NCBI GenBank assembly: GCA_031378345.1
Contig: JANNDY010000012.1
Coordinates: 37,478 to 101,477, forward strand
DNA from: Emticicia sp031378345
Lineage (GTDB): Bacteria > Bacteroidota > Bacteroidia > Cytophagales > Spirosomataceae
Direction: 5' to 3'
Length of the DNA stretch: 64,000 nucleotides
Shown here piece after piece: positions 1-10,814 of the stretch; the stretch's first letter is position 1, and each line of letters opens with the position of its first letter. The notes under the pieces were generated by a model. That model saw only the letters and a program-made list of their open reading frames with translations. It made no database searches and was not told the DNA's origin. The position numbers were made by a program, and so were the translations under genes.

Positions 1-1624
1 CATAGACCGCTCCAATTTTAAGGATTCCCAAAAGATTAATAACCGATTGCAGCGAACGCTCAACCATTGATGCAACAAAATCTCCGTGTTTGACTCCATT
101 TGTAAGCAAAAAATTAGCTAACTGATTACTTCGGTTTTCGAGTTCTTCGTAAGACAACATTTTTTCGTCTTCGATGACTGCAATATGTTCAGGAAAACAA
201 TTGACCGAAGAGTTAAAATGCTCAAGGATTGTTTGCTTATATGAGTAAAATATTTCGGTTTTATTAAAAGATGACAATAACTGTTTTTCATCTTCTGAAA
301 GCAATACTAAACTATCTACCAAAGTAAATTCTTGGTCAATTACCTGATTGATAATGCCCTGAAAGTGATGAGCTATATTTTCGATTAGTTTGTGTTCATA
401 CGCATTTTCATTGAAATCAAGACTAATAATTGTTTCTTTTTGGGGTATTATATTGATATTAAAATCATAATTGGTGATAGCGTAGTGGCCAGATGCCGAA
501 ACACTGAAAGTATCAGCATTATCTGCTTGCTGAGCAGCTGGGGCATTCTCAAATGCTACGATATGGTCAAATAAATTTTGTTTTAGTTGGTGGGTCGCTT
601 GGATTTCGGTAAGAGAATAATACTCAAACACCTCTCGTTCGATGGCTTCGTAATGTACTTTTTGTAATAATGTGCTAAAGGGCATATTACTATCATAAGC
701 AACTCTAACTGGCACCGTATTGATAAACAACCCTACAATTTCTTCTACTCCAGCCAATTGGGCTGGCCTGCCCGAAACCACTAAACCAAATACAATATCT
801 CTTGTATTATTATATTTTGATACGATTACTCCCCAAATGGTCTGCATCAAAACGCCAAAAGTTACTTTGCAACGTATCGCCAAGTTTTTCAGTTTTTCAG
901 TTTTTTGAGCATCAATACTAAACCTGATTTTCTTGAAAGACTTATCTTGCGTAGCCAATAACTTTAGTTTTGGCAATGAAGCAGGGGTTTCAAAGGTATT
1001 CAAATAATTTCCCCAAAAACTACTGGCTTCTAATGTATTTTGCTTTTGCAACCATTGTATATATGCTTCATATTGTGTGGTGTCCGAGAGTAAAACATTC
1101 TTTCCGCTTTTGATTTGTGCGTAAATAGTTTCGTATTCTTGAAATAATATTGATACACTCCAAGCATCAATAATTGCGTGATGATAACTCCAAATAAACT
1201 CGAAAGACTCATCTTCGAGTTGTAAAACCGCAACTCTCATCAACGAATCTTTTGTTACATCAAAACCTCGGTTTTGGTCTTGGTTTTTGTAGAAATTCAT
1301 AAAAGCCTCTCTTACTCGCAAACACCCTCTATTTCTAATATCTTCAAAATAGAATTCTGGTTCCCATTGTTTCAAAACAACTTGTAGGAGTTTATCTTCT
1401 TTTTTTCTACTGAAAACAGTACGGAGGCTGTCGTGTCGATGAAATAAAACCTTGAACGCCTCCTGTGCAATGGTTGGCTCGAAGTCTCCATTGATTCGGT
1501 AGCTCAATTGTCTGAAATAAATCTGTTCTGCTCCTCCTTCAAATGAAGAAAAAAGCATATTTTCTTGCATCGGCGATAACGTAAAGATATTCTTCACATT
1601 ATTGATATGTAATGAGTTTATCAC
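1..1624 (-). CDS. NRPS, C-A (partial, truncated by window edge)
   Basis: Last megasynthase of the line that is visible. The reading frame opens with GTG at 1622-1624, 22 bases after the stop of the upstream synthase, and runs open for about 541 codons to the window edge. It begins almost directly with a condensation domain (TLSPMQENMLFSS near residue 16; catalytic HHAIIDAWS) and then enters an adenylation domain, cut off just after the LLGILKIGAVY core. The A-domain specificity residues lie outside the window, so this residue of the product cannot be predicted. The SPMQE-type opening differs from the LSTAQRRVW-type openings of most C domains here and resembles DCL/dual-type condensation domains. 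No E, TE or reductase domain is visible; release must be encoded further left. Function as an NRPS is certain; the start codon is likely. Confidence 0.9.
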   Translation of the reverse strand, partial: MINSLHINNVKNIFTLSPMQENMLFSSFEGGAEQIYFRQLSYRINGDFEPTIAQEAFKVLFHRHDSLRTVFSRKKEDKLLQVVLKQWEPEFYFEDIRNRGCLRVREAFMNFYKNQDQNRGFDVTKDSLMRVAVLQLEDESFEFIWSYHHAIIDAWSVSILFQEYETIYAQIKSGKNVLLSDTTQYEAYIQWLQKQNTLEASSFWGNYLNTFETPASLPKLKLLATQDKSFKKIRFSIDAQKTEKLKNLAIRCKVTFGVLMQTIWGVIVSKYNNTRDIVFGLVVSGRPAQLAGVEEIVGLFINTVPVRVAYDSNMPFSTLLQKVHYEAIEREVFEYYSLTEIQATHQLKQNLFDHIVAFENAPAAQQADNADTFSVSASGHYAITNYDFNINIIPQKETIISLDFNENAYEHKLIENIAHHFQGIINQVIDQEFTLVDSLVLLSEDEKQLLSSFNKTEIFYSYKQTILEHFNSSVNCFPEHIAVIEDEKMLSYEELENRSNQLANFLLTNGVKHGDFVASMVERSLQSVINLLGILKIGAVY

Positions 1625-1646
1625 GGCTGTAAAAAGTTTAGGGGGT

Positions 1647-4600
1647 TTACTCAAACAATGAATTTAACTCGCTTTCGGAAAGCACTTCTGTAAATTTTAC
1701 GGTATCATTTGCAGACTGAATGACGGTCATTGATGGTTGTTCGGCAAAGAGTTTTGAAGTACTATTGCTCACATTAGATTTTTCAAAATCATCAACAATT
1801 TCTGCAATCGTATTATTCTTCAGGATTGTACGAATAAAAACCTTGAAGCCTTTCTCTCGCAAACGAGCCGAAATCTGTACCGCCTTGATTGAGTCTATTC
1901 CTAAAGCCCAATAATCTTCCAAGGGGCTAAGTCGGTGGTTACAAATAATTTGAAACGAATCAATGAGTGCTTTTTCTAATGATTTTTGTTGTAAACTACT
2001 TGCCGCATCATTCTCCGATTTTCCCTGATTAGAGTTTTGTTTTTCGATGAGCTTTTTCTTGTCGATTTTACCATTAAATGTGAGTGGCATTTCACTAACA
2101 AACACAAAATCGTGTGGTATCATAAAGCTCGGTAATGAATCAATCAAGTACTTTTTTAGAGAAATCTTATCCAACTCATAGCTCGCTTTATAATACGCTA
2201 CAAGTTTGCTGTTTATGTCATCGCATATAACAATTACGGCATCAATCGCTTCATACGATGCCAGCACTCTTTCTATTTCGATAAGTTCGATTCGGTAGCC
2301 ATTGATTTTTACTTGTTCATCAACTCGCCCTCTCATTATATAACTACCGTCGGGTAATTTTTTGGCTAAATCGCCCGAAGCATACACTCGTCCATATTGG
2401 GCAATTTCCAAGGCAAGAAACTTTTTGTGTGTGAGTTCTCGATTATTTCGATACCCTCTTCCGACTCCTTTTCCACCAATAAACAATTCGCCTTCCTCTA
2501 CTTCTTCAAAGTTTTCGTTTAAAATATAAATACTTGTATTGGCTATTGGTTTTCCGATGTGAATATCATCGGGGGAATCAATCAAAGCGACTGTACAACC
2601 AACTGTTGTTTCGGTTGGGCCATATTCATTATAAATCTGAATATTGGCATTAAGCTTTTTGAGTATCTCTACTTGGCTCGACATTAATTGCTCTCCACCC
2701 ACTATCAGATGTTCGATATGCGTAGAATCGAAACCTAAATACGATAAAACATTAATATGAGAAGGCGTAAGTTTTATGGCATTTATATTTTTATTGCGTA
2801 AAAAAACTTCTTTCAAAGTATCTTCAATGTTATCATCATTCAAAATATAGATGGTATCACCTCTCAGTAATGTTGTGAATACGGGTGTTATTGATAAATC
2901 AAAAGATAACGATGTAAAGAATCCATAATTGTAGCTTTGGTTAGGCTTATAATAATAATTATTCGCCCATTCAAGGTAATTATTGAGGTTTTGATGTTCG
3001 ATTTCAACTCCTTTCGGTTTCCCAGTAGAGCCAGAGGTATAAATAACGTAAGCCAAATCCGATTCTTCATTATTGATTTTTGGTGCTTCTGTTACCTGCC
3101 CAATTTTATCAATGACCCATACGTTTGAATGATGAGTAAAACCTATTTTTTTAATACTCAAAATTGCTTTCGGGTTGGCATCTTTTATAATCTCTTTGAT
3201 TCTATTCTCTGGATAATTGGTATCAATCGGTAGAAAAGCCGCACCTGATTTCAATATTCCAAGCATACTCACAAGTGCCAGCTCGGAGCGTGGTATCAAG
3301 ACCGCAACTACATCATTATTAGTAACTTTGTATTGCTCAAGCAATTGCTGAGCAATAGCATTTGCTTTATTGTTTAACTCTTGATAAGACAAACTTGACT
3401 TTAAGTCGATTATAGCAGTTTTTTGTGGTGTTTGCTCTACAATTTTCTCAAACTGTTGGATAAAGTTATTTACTTCCGTGTTTTTTGATGCCATTGCTTT
3501 ATCAACGAACGGTTTTAGTTCCGATGAACCTGCTATCATGTCGTTAAGCGTATTGAGATACGTATCAAAAATATGATTTCTTTCGGTTTCAGAATAAAAA
3601 TTGGGTTGATGTTTGAGGGTTATCGTTGGAGTTTTGCCCGTATTATTTACCATAAAATCAAATAGTGCATTGGTACTTTCAAAACTCCTAATTATGGCCT
3701 CCGTCGCTTGTGTTTCATCATGCGTACCATCATAAACGTGAAAATCGACGTAACTAAAATGGATGTCAAAAAGGCTTTCGCTATGAGAGTTTTTAGCAAC
3801 TGCCTTTTGTATAAGATTTAGTGGCAGTTTATCATAAGTTTTTTGTTGAATAACTTGATTTGAAATAAGTTTCACCAAAGAAATACCATCAATATCATTA
3901 GGAATATTGACTTTTAAAGGGACAGTGTTTAAGAAACACCCTAAAACTTTATCGCTACCATCAATATCAGGTCTATTGTGCGAAACCAACCCAATCAAGA
4001 CATCATTGTTTGATTGATCGTTGTGTTGTTTAATTGTATAACAAAAGGCCGCTAAATATACTTGACCAACTGGTACTTTTTGTTCTTGGGCAAATTCTAC
4101 AATTTTTTGTTGAAGTACTTCGCCAATTTTTAGGCTATAATCTACTCCAGCCAGTTGCTGGGTAGATTTATCGAAACTCTTCATCGGTAATTTCGACGGC
4201 TTTGCTTTGGCAAGATGCTCTTTCCAATATTTAATGTTGGCATCATCAGATTTCACAATGGTTTGTTCGATTACATAATCTTTATACGATACATCTAATC
4301 TTTCGGGCTTGAAAGCAATGTCTTTTTTCAATTCAAAATATACATTACTGAGTTCGGTCATTAATGAGGCATTACTCCAACCATCAAGAATTGCGTGGTG
4401 AAAAATCCAAAGCAAACCAAACTCATCGGTACTTAGTTGATATATTTTTGCTCTGAATAGTCCCGATTTTTTAAGGTTAAATCCGATTTTTCTATCTCCC
4501 AAAATATACTCTTCGATAACCGAAATCTGTTGTTCTCTTGGAAAATCAGCTATGTTTTCAAATGAAATACGGATATTTTTATCGGTAAACTGGTGGACAA

Positions 4601-7600
4601 TTTGCAATGGTTCTTCGCAAAGTGCAATATGAAAACTACTACGAAGAATCTCGTGTTTTTCAACCAAAAGTGCCAACGATTTTGTAAAAAGATTAAAATC
4701 AAAAGATTTATCTTTGAATTGATAGAAAAACTGGTCTTGGTAAATGCCTTTACCTTCGTCTAAAAGATTATGATAAACCATTCCTTTTTCGATTTCACTC
4801 ATTGGGTAAATATCTTCGAGGTCGGTAGGAAGAGCTTGCTGAATCTGATAGTTTTTGAGTAAGTCAGACTTAAATTTCTCCATTTTTTCTACTGCTTCGA
4901 TGAGTTTTGTATTTCGATAAGTCGTGTTTTTAACTTCCGAAACCAAAGCCGATAATGTACTAATATCTTGTTTTAAATAAACATCTTTTACTTCAAGTGC
5001 AATCATAAACTCTTTATTCAATGAGTTTATCAATCGAATTGCTTTGATTGAGTCGCCGCCTAATTGAAAAAAGTTTGAGGTTAGCTTTAAACTTGCTTTT
5101 TTTAGAATTTCTTCAAATATAGCTTTTACCTTAATCTCTGTTTCATTGTGGTGCTGCTCGTTCGTTTCTAATTCGTCGGCTTCTCCTGTGAGTTGTGGCT
5201 CAATTATTTTGGCGATTTGCTTTCTATCAACTTTGCCATTGGTATTAGTTGGCATTTGATCCAACTCAATCATATATGACGGAATCATATAACTCGGCAA
5301 TATATTACTCAATGCCGAAACCCAATCATCATAATTAATTTTTTTAGCATATGATGTTACATAACAACCAACCAAGTTATTCTCTGAATCTGCATCTTTA
5401 TGCAGTAAAACAACAACCTGTTCGACCCCAAAAACACCCATAATAGCTCGTTCAACTTCGCCTAATTCGATTCTATAACCACGTACTTTTACTTGATTAT
5501 CTTGTCGGCCTAAGTATTCAATATTGTTATTTTCATTCCAACGGCCTAAGTCTCCACTTCGATAAATACGCCCAAAGTTTGGTACGTCCACAAATGCTTT
5601 GTTTGTTAAATCTGGCTTATTTACATACCCTTTGGCTAAGCCAACTCCTCCAATCCAGATTTCACCTTTTATACCTTTAGGTTTAAGTTCCATTCCTTCT
5701 CCTAAAACCCAAAGACTGATATTTTGTATAGGCTTACCGATTGGTATCACTTCTTCGCTACCTGTTGTTTCATAATAGCTCACATCGACAGATGCCTCAG
5801 TCGGGCCATACAAATTGTGCAACTTCGCCCGAACCATCTGAGAATGATGGCGTTTTACGGTTACAACACTCAGGGCTTCGCCACTCGTAAAAACTTGGCG
5901 GATAGTTCGTATTTTATTAGCTTCTAATTCTCCGATGCTTTCTAAAAACACTTGGTACATTCCTGGTACAAAGTGAAGCGTTGATATTGCATTTTTTTCA
6001 ATTAAAGAAACCAAACGTTTAGGACTATAAATATCGTCTCGCTGACAAGTAACTAACTTACCACCATAGCTTAAAGTCATAAAAAACTCCCACACTGAAA
6101 CATCAAACACATAAGGCGTTTTCTGTAATACAATATCTGTTTCATTGAAACCATAGGCATTTTTCATCCACTCAATACGATTTACGATACCACGATGAGC
6201 CAATTCCACACCCTTTGGCTTACCCGTTGAGCCAGATGTATATATTACATAGGCACTGTGTGTATTATCAAAAAGTGTTGTTGTACAACTAATCGCTTTT
6301 TCAATAACATCACTTTGGCAAACGATGTATTTGAGTGAACTTCTTATTTCGGTGATAGATTCAGCATCAGACACCATCAGTACTTTGAGGGATGAATCTT
6401 CTATAATATATTTTTTGCGTTCGGTAGGATAATTGGTATCAAGTGGCACATAGGCAGCTCCGCTTTTAAGTATTCCGTAAAGACACGCCACCATCCAACT
6501 CGAACGCTCAACGTGCATACCAATTTTTTCTCCGATTTGTACCTCACAATCTTCTCTAAGATAATTACCTATCTGATTCGACCATTCGTCTAATGCCTTA
6601 TATGACCATTGTTTTTCACCTTCTACCAAAGCAATTGCATCGGGGGTTTGTTTTACTTGGTCGGCAAAAAGTGATACTAAAGTTGCTTGGTCAGCAAATA
6701 TTTCTTCGGTCTGATTCAGCGATATGAGTTCCTCGGTTTCTTGTGTTGATAGGTAGTTTAATTTTGCAATTGGTGTAAGCGATTCGCTAACGGCAACTTC
6801 AATCAAATTGATAAAATGGTTTAGCATTTTATTAATTCTCTGTGCGGTATAAATTGAGCGGTCAAATTCGATACTAATTTCAGCCGTTTTATTGGATAAT
6901 TCTTTCACAAAAAATGTCAAGTCAAATTTAGAGTTTTGCTCGTCTAACTCGTGAAGCGTAATTTCTACCCCCGACATCATAATTTTACTTTCGGTATTAC
7001 TTGCTGCTTGATAATTAAAAAATACATCAAAGATGGGCGACCTACTCAAATCTCTTGAGGTAGTTATATCTTCAACCAACTTATCAAAAGGAAAATGTTG
7101 GTTAGAAAAGTCTTTGATTGTATTGCTTTTTACTTCTTCAAGCAAGTACTTAAATCCACCTTCTGGATTGATATTATTTCGTAGAGCAATGGTGTTGATG
7201 TAGAGTCCGATTTGGCTCTCTAAATCTGCATGGTTACGACCAGCTACGGGCGTACCCACGATTATATCTCGTTGCGAAGTATAATGATACAAAAGTGCAT
7301 ACAGATTTGAGAGTATTGTCATAAAAGCCGTAGCGTTATTTTCTCTCGAAAAACTTAGCACTTTTTCGTAAGTATCGGCTGAAATAAGTCCTCTTACTTG
7401 ACCGCCCTCAAAAGTTCGGAGCGTAGGTCGGGCAAAATCGGCGGGTAAATCTAAAACTGGTAGCTCGCCTTCCAAACGCTTATGCCAATAATTTTTGGCA
7501 GTAGCTAAGACTGAATTACCCATCTGCTGCTGGTGCCAATATACATAATCTTTATACTGAATCGATAGTTTCGGTAATGAAACTGGCTTTTTTTGATTAA

Positions 7601-10600
7601 ATTTATTGTAGATTTTTACTAATTCTTCAAATAATATTCTGATTGACCACTCATCGCTGATAATATGATGAATCGTGAGTATGATTGCATATTTATCTAC
7701 ACCCATTTTAATCAACGTACCTCTGATGAGTAAATCTTTTTCTAAATTAAAGGCCTTACTTTTCTGATGAATCAACAATTTATCCAACATACTGTTTTTT
7801 TCGTCCATGTCGGCAAAATCATGGAATTTAAGTTTGAAAGTACCTTCAGCGGCCTTTCTGATTACTTGCTGTGGATTTTCATCTACTTTAATGAAATTTG
7901 TTCTGAGTATTTCATGGCGATTAACGATATAATCGAAGGCATTACTCAGTATGTCTATATTGAGCCGACCGCTGAGATTAAAAGCAAACGAATTATTGTA
8001 TGCAACTGTACCCGCTTGAAACTGACTCAAAACCCAAATTCGGTGTTGAGAGGTTGATAAGGCATACATCTTTTTTTCTTCTATTGGTTGAATTCCGTTA
8101 GTAAATGTAATTGGTAATATACTTTCGCTTTCTTTCTTACTTACTCTTCGCTTATCTACTAAATCAGATAATTGCTGAAGCGTAGGATTAGAGAAAAAAT
8201 CCTCAAAATTTAGTGTTAATTTAAAGGTTTTATTGATACGATTTATTACTTGATTGGCCATCAACGAATGACCACCCAACTCGAAGAAATCATCTTCGGA
8301 TTTGATGCTTTCACATTTTAGGGTATCTTTCCAAAAATTGGTAACTTGGCTAAATGATGATAAAGCACTCTCGACATAAGTAGCCAATTGTCGAAGTGTC
8401 GGAAAATCGAATATGTCTTCAAAGTCTATTCTTAGAGAATAGAATTTGTTGATTTTATTAATAACTTGAGTTGCATTGAGCGAGTTGCCTCCCAATTCAA
8501 AGAAATTGTCTTCTACACTTATTTGGGTGATATCTTTGAGGTGTTCTACCCAAAACTCAGCAATTTTTGATTCAAATACGGATGTATTTTCCTCTATCAA
8601 AATATTGATTGATTCGGGCTTATTGGTGTGGATTTTCGAAAGTTTTTTCGGTGTTTCACGAATCCAACATCTCACTTTTTCAAAGTTATAGGTAGGCAAT
8701 TCGATTCTATATACTTCATCTAAATTAAAAAGTGGCTTCCAATTTATATCAAAACCTGCCTCATAAAAATCCTTAATTAGTTGATTGAAAGCCGAAAGCG
8801 ATTGAGTAGGCTCTGAATATTGTAGAGTAGTAATATTATTGCTGAGACATGAGCGTATTTCTCTGCCGATAGGGCAATTAGGTAAGACCGATATAAAGAT
8901 TGATTTATTACTACCTTCTTTCTCAAGTAAGCGTTGTACCCTTTCCTCAATGTTTTCAATAGGTGTGAATCTTTTTTCTTCAACTTGCCCAATAGCCTCA
9001 TTGAGTGAACATTCTTCCTTGATTACATCTACAACTTTTTTACCAATGCCCACGCTTACAATATTATCAATGAGTACGCCTGAGGCTTCTAAGAGTTTAT
9101 AAAAAGCGTATTGAAAGGCAAAAACCTTGACAATTTCGTTGGGCTTAGTGGCACATAATGCCAAACATTTATGATAATTTATATTAAAAACCTTAAATCT
9201 GTTGAATGTGTTGATGTCGGAATCTGCTATTTTAGCCACTTCGGCAAACACATAAATACATTTCTGAAGTTGAGATTGTACTACTGGTTCGGCATCAAGA
9301 GTTAATAATAATTTTGAAATCGAATCGGCTACACAAGCAAATCGGTATTTGTAGTGTTTACGGCCTGAAAGTAAAGTAAAACTAAGGTTATCGAGTGAAA
9401 TCTGTGAATTTTTAGCTAAAAAATGTTTAAAATCAGCGATATTTCTTTTTAATCCATCGGCAGTTTTTGCACTTATGGCAAATATATTTTCTTCATATTG
9501 CGATTTTAAGACTTTGGTTTCGGGGGCTTCTTGTAAGATAACATGGGCGTTTGTTCCGCTCAAACCCATTGAGCTAACTGCCGCAATTCGTGGGGTATTG
9601 CCCGATTTTTCCCATTTTTTGTATCTATCGTTGACATAAACTATCGAATTTTCAAAATCAATTACTTTACTCGGCTCTTCAAAATTGATTGATGGAAACA
9701 ATGATTGGTGTTTAAGTGCTAAGATAGCTTTTATTAAACCCGCCATGCCTGCTGCTATACGAGCATGGCCGATGTTTGACTTAATAGTCGATATCGGAAT
9801 AAATTTCTTTTCTTGCGTATATGCTGAAAAAGCTAAATTTAGTCCACCCACTTCAATGCTATCGCCCAACTGAGTTCCCGAGCCATGAGCCTCAACGTAG
9901 CCAATTTGTGTTGGATTTAGGTTTGCTCTTTTCCATGCTTTTTGAATAACCTCCGCTTGGGCAATCGAATCTGGTGCGGTCATACTCGCTGCACGGTTTG
10001 CATTATTGTTGATTGCCGTAGCCTTGATTATTGCCTGAATATTATCATGGTCTTCGATAGCTCTTTCGAGTGGTTTTATTAATACACAAGCTACTACTTC
10101 GCCATTTGTCATGCCATTAGCTTGAGCAGAAAATGGCTTAGATTTTCCGTCAATTGAAGAAACATCAAAATCGTGTTCATTGCGAACTGGAAACAATTCA
10201 AGGTTTGCAGCACATACTAATGCTTGTTCGACATTCCCCAATACCACATCATTAACGGCATAGTGAAGTGCCACCAACGATGATGAACAAGAGGTATCAA
10301 TCATTGATGCCCCTCCCGATAAATTAAAAATACGATTGATTCGGCTGGCGATAAATTCACTAATATTACCAGTCAGAAGTGTTGGAACAAATTCATCGGC
10401 GTGTTCATAATAATTAAGTTTAGTATCTGCCACAAATACACCCGTATTTGAGCCACTGAACTCATCAATACTATATCCTGCATTTTCGATGGTTTCATAG
10501 ACCGTCTCCAATAAAATTCTTTGGTGAGGGTCCATCGTGATGGCTTCACCGAGAGAAATATTAAAGAGCGAATAATCAAACACATCAATTCCTTCGATAA

Positions 10601-10772
10601 ACCCCTTCCGAGAATACTCCATATCTGGTTGAAGAGTTGTTTTCTTGACTCTTTCAGCCGATATTTCTCTTATACTATCTCTACCAATTTTTAGGTTGTC
10701 AAACAGCTGATTGATGTTTTGAGCATCAGGGAAGCGTCCTGCTACACCAATAATAGCAATATCCGTATTCAT
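1647..10772 (-). CDS. Hybrid PKS-NRPS: KS-(degenerate AT)-ACP-ACP-C-A-PCP-C-A-PCP
   Basis: A 3041-aa synthase adding one ketide and two amino acids. KS spans about residues 1-425 and has an intact active site (C162 in DTSCSSSL, H296, H336). Residues about 505-695 align with an acyltransferase fold, but the GHSxG nucleophile motif reads SVGIG (Ser replaced by Gly575), so this AT should be inactive. Two ACPs follow in tandem (S764 in GGNSLN; S836 in GGHSLM). No KR, DH or ER is present, so the ketide should keep its beta-keto group. The two NRPS modules have C domains with HHIISDEWS and HHAILDGWS. By eye the A-domain codes are DVWHFSLVDK (Ser type) and DLTKIGEVGK (Asn type). The terminal PCP has GIDSIKAV. 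The gene starts 42 bases after the carbamoyltransferase. Domain calls are secure; substrates are inference. Confidence 0.93.
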   Translation of the reverse strand: MNTDIAIIGVAGRFPDAQNINQLFDNLKIGRDSIREISAERVKKTTLQPDMEYSRKGFIEGIDVFDYSLFNISLGEAITMDPHQRILLETVYETIENAGYSIDEFSGSNTGVFVADTKLNYYEHADEFVPTLLTGNISEFIASRINRIFNLSGGASMIDTSCSSSLVALHYAVNDVVLGNVEQALVCAANLELFPVRNEHDFDVSSIDGKSKPFSAQANGMTNGEVVACVLIKPLERAIEDHDNIQAIIKATAINNNANRAASMTAPDSIAQAEVIQKAWKRANLNPTQIGYVEAHGSGTQLGDSIEVGGLNLAFSAYTQEKKFIPISTIKSNIGHARIAAGMAGLIKAILALKHQSLFPSINFEEPSKVIDFENSIVYVNDRYKKWEKSGNTPRIAAVSSMGLSGTNAHVILQEAPETKVLKSQYEENIFAISAKTADGLKRNIADFKHFLAKNSQISLDNLSFTLLSGRKHYKYRFACVADSISKLLLTLDAEPVVQSQLQKCIYVFAEVAKIADSDINTFNRFKVFNINYHKCLALCATKPNEIVKVFAFQYAFYKLLEASGVLIDNIVSVGIGKKVVDVIKEECSLNEAIGQVEEKRFTPIENIEERVQRLLEKEGSNKSIFISVLPNCPIGREIRSCLSNNITTLQYSEPTQSLSAFNQLIKDFYEAGFDINWKPLFNLDEVYRIELPTYNFEKVRCWIRETPKKLSKIHTNKPESINILIEENTSVFESKIAEFWVEHLKDITQISVEDNFFELGGNSLNATQVINKINKFYSLRIDFEDIFDFPTLRQLATYVESALSSFSQVTNFWKDTLKCESIKSEDDFFELGGHSLMANQVINRINKTFKLTLNFEDFFSNPTLQQLSDLVDKRRVSKKESESILPITFTNGIQPIEEKKMYALSTSQHRIWVLSQFQAGTVAYNNSFAFNLSGRLNIDILSNAFDYIVNRHEILRTNFIKVDENPQQVIRKAAEGTFKLKFHDFADMDEKNSMLDKLLIHQKSKAFNLEKDLLIRGTLIKMGVDKYAIILTIHHIISDEWSIRILFEELVKIYNKFNQKKPVSLPKLSIQYKDYVYWHQQQMGNSVLATAKNYWHKRLEGELPVLDLPADFARPTLRTFEGGQVRGLISADTYEKVLSFSRENNATAFMTILSNLYALLYHYTSQRDIIVGTPVAGRNHADLESQIGLYINTIALRNNINPEGGFKYLLEEVKSNTIKDFSNQHFPFDKLVEDITTSRDLSRSPIFDVFFNYQAASNTESKIMMSGVEITLHELDEQNSKFDLTFFVKELSNKTAEISIEFDRSIYTAQRINKMLNHFINLIEVAVSESLTPIAKLNYLSTQETEELISLNQTEEIFADQATLVSLFADQVKQTPDAIALVEGEKQWSYKALDEWSNQIGNYLREDCEVQIGEKIGMHVERSSWMVACLYGILKSGAAYVPLDTNYPTERKKYIIEDSSLKVLMVSDAESITEIRSSLKYIVCQSDVIEKAISCTTTLFDNTHSAYVIYTSGSTGKPKGVELAHRGIVNRIEWMKNAYGFNETDIVLQKTPYVFDVSVWEFFMTLSYGGKLVTCQRDDIYSPKRLVSLIEKNAISTLHFVPGMYQVFLESIGELEANKIRTIRQVFTSGEALSVVTVKRHHSQMVRAKLHNLYGPTEASVDVSYYETTGSEEVIPIGKPIQNISLWVLGEGMELKPKGIKGEIWIGGVGLAKGYVNKPDLTNKAFVDVPNFGRIYRSGDLGRWNENNNIEYLGRQDNQVKVRGYRIELGEVERAIMGVFGVEQVVVLLHKDADSENNLVGCYVTSYAKKINYDDWVSALSNILPSYMIPSYMIELDQMPTNTNGKVDRKQIAKIIEPQLTGEADELETNEQHHNETEIKVKAIFEEILKKASLKLTSNFFQLGGDSIKAIRLINSLNKEFMIALEVKDVYLKQDISTLSALVSEVKNTTYRNTKLIEAVEKMEKFKSDLLKNYQIQQALPTDLEDIYPMSEIEKGMVYHNLLDEGKGIYQDQFFYQFKDKSFDFNLFTKSLALLVEKHEILRSSFHIALCEEPLQIVHQFTDKNIRISFENIADFPREQQISVIEEYILGDRKIGFNLKKSGLFRAKIYQLSTDEFGLLWIFHHAILDGWSNASLMTELSNVYFELKKDIAFKPERLDVSYKDYVIEQTIVKSDDANIKYWKEHLAKAKPSKLPMKSFDKSTQQLAGVDYSLKIGEVLQQKIVEFAQEQKVPVGQVYLAAFCYTIKQHNDQSNNDVLIGLVSHNRPDIDGSDKVLGCFLNTVPLKVNIPNDIDGISLVKLISNQVIQQKTYDKLPLNLIQKAVAKNSHSESLFDIHFSYVDFHVYDGTHDETQATEAIIRSFESTNALFDFMVNNTGKTPTITLKHQPNFYSETERNHIFDTYLNTLNDMIAGSSELKPFVDKAMASKNTEVNNFIQQFEKIVEQTPQKTAIIDLKSSLSYQELNNKANAIAQQLLEQYKVTNNDVVAVLIPRSELALVSMLGILKSGAAFLPIDTNYPENRIKEIIKDANPKAILSIKKIGFTHHSNVWVIDKIGQVTEAPKINNEESDLAYVIYTSGSTGKPKGVEIEHQNLNNYLEWANNYYYKPNQSYNYGFFTSLSFDLSITPVFTTLLRGDTIYILNDDNIEDTLKEVFLRNKNINAIKLTPSHINVLSYLGFDSTHIEHLIVGGEQLMSSQVEILKKLNANIQIYNEYGPTETTVGCTVALIDSPDDIHIGKPIANTSIYILNENFEEVEEGELFIGGKGVGRGYRNNRELTHKKFLALEIAQYGRVYASGDLAKKLPDGSYIMRGRVDEQVKINGYRIELIEIERVLASYEAIDAVIVICDDINSKLVAYYKASYELDKISLKKYLIDSLPSFMIPHDFVFVSEMPLTFNGKIDKKKLIEKQNSNQGKSENDAASSLQQKSLEKALIDSFQIICNHRLSPLEDYWALGIDSIKAVQISARLREKGFKVFIRTILKNNTIAEIVDDFEKSNVSNSTSKLFAEQPSMTVIQSANDTVKFTEVLSESELNSLFE

Positions 10773-10814
10773 AATTTTAAAGTTTAAAGGGGTATCTCGT
10801 AGGATGTATTCTTT

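Noticed and set aside
1..1624. Thioesterase or other release domain for the assembly line
   Set aside because: Looked for and not seen in any of the five synthases; the last one is cut by the window edge, so it may lie outside.
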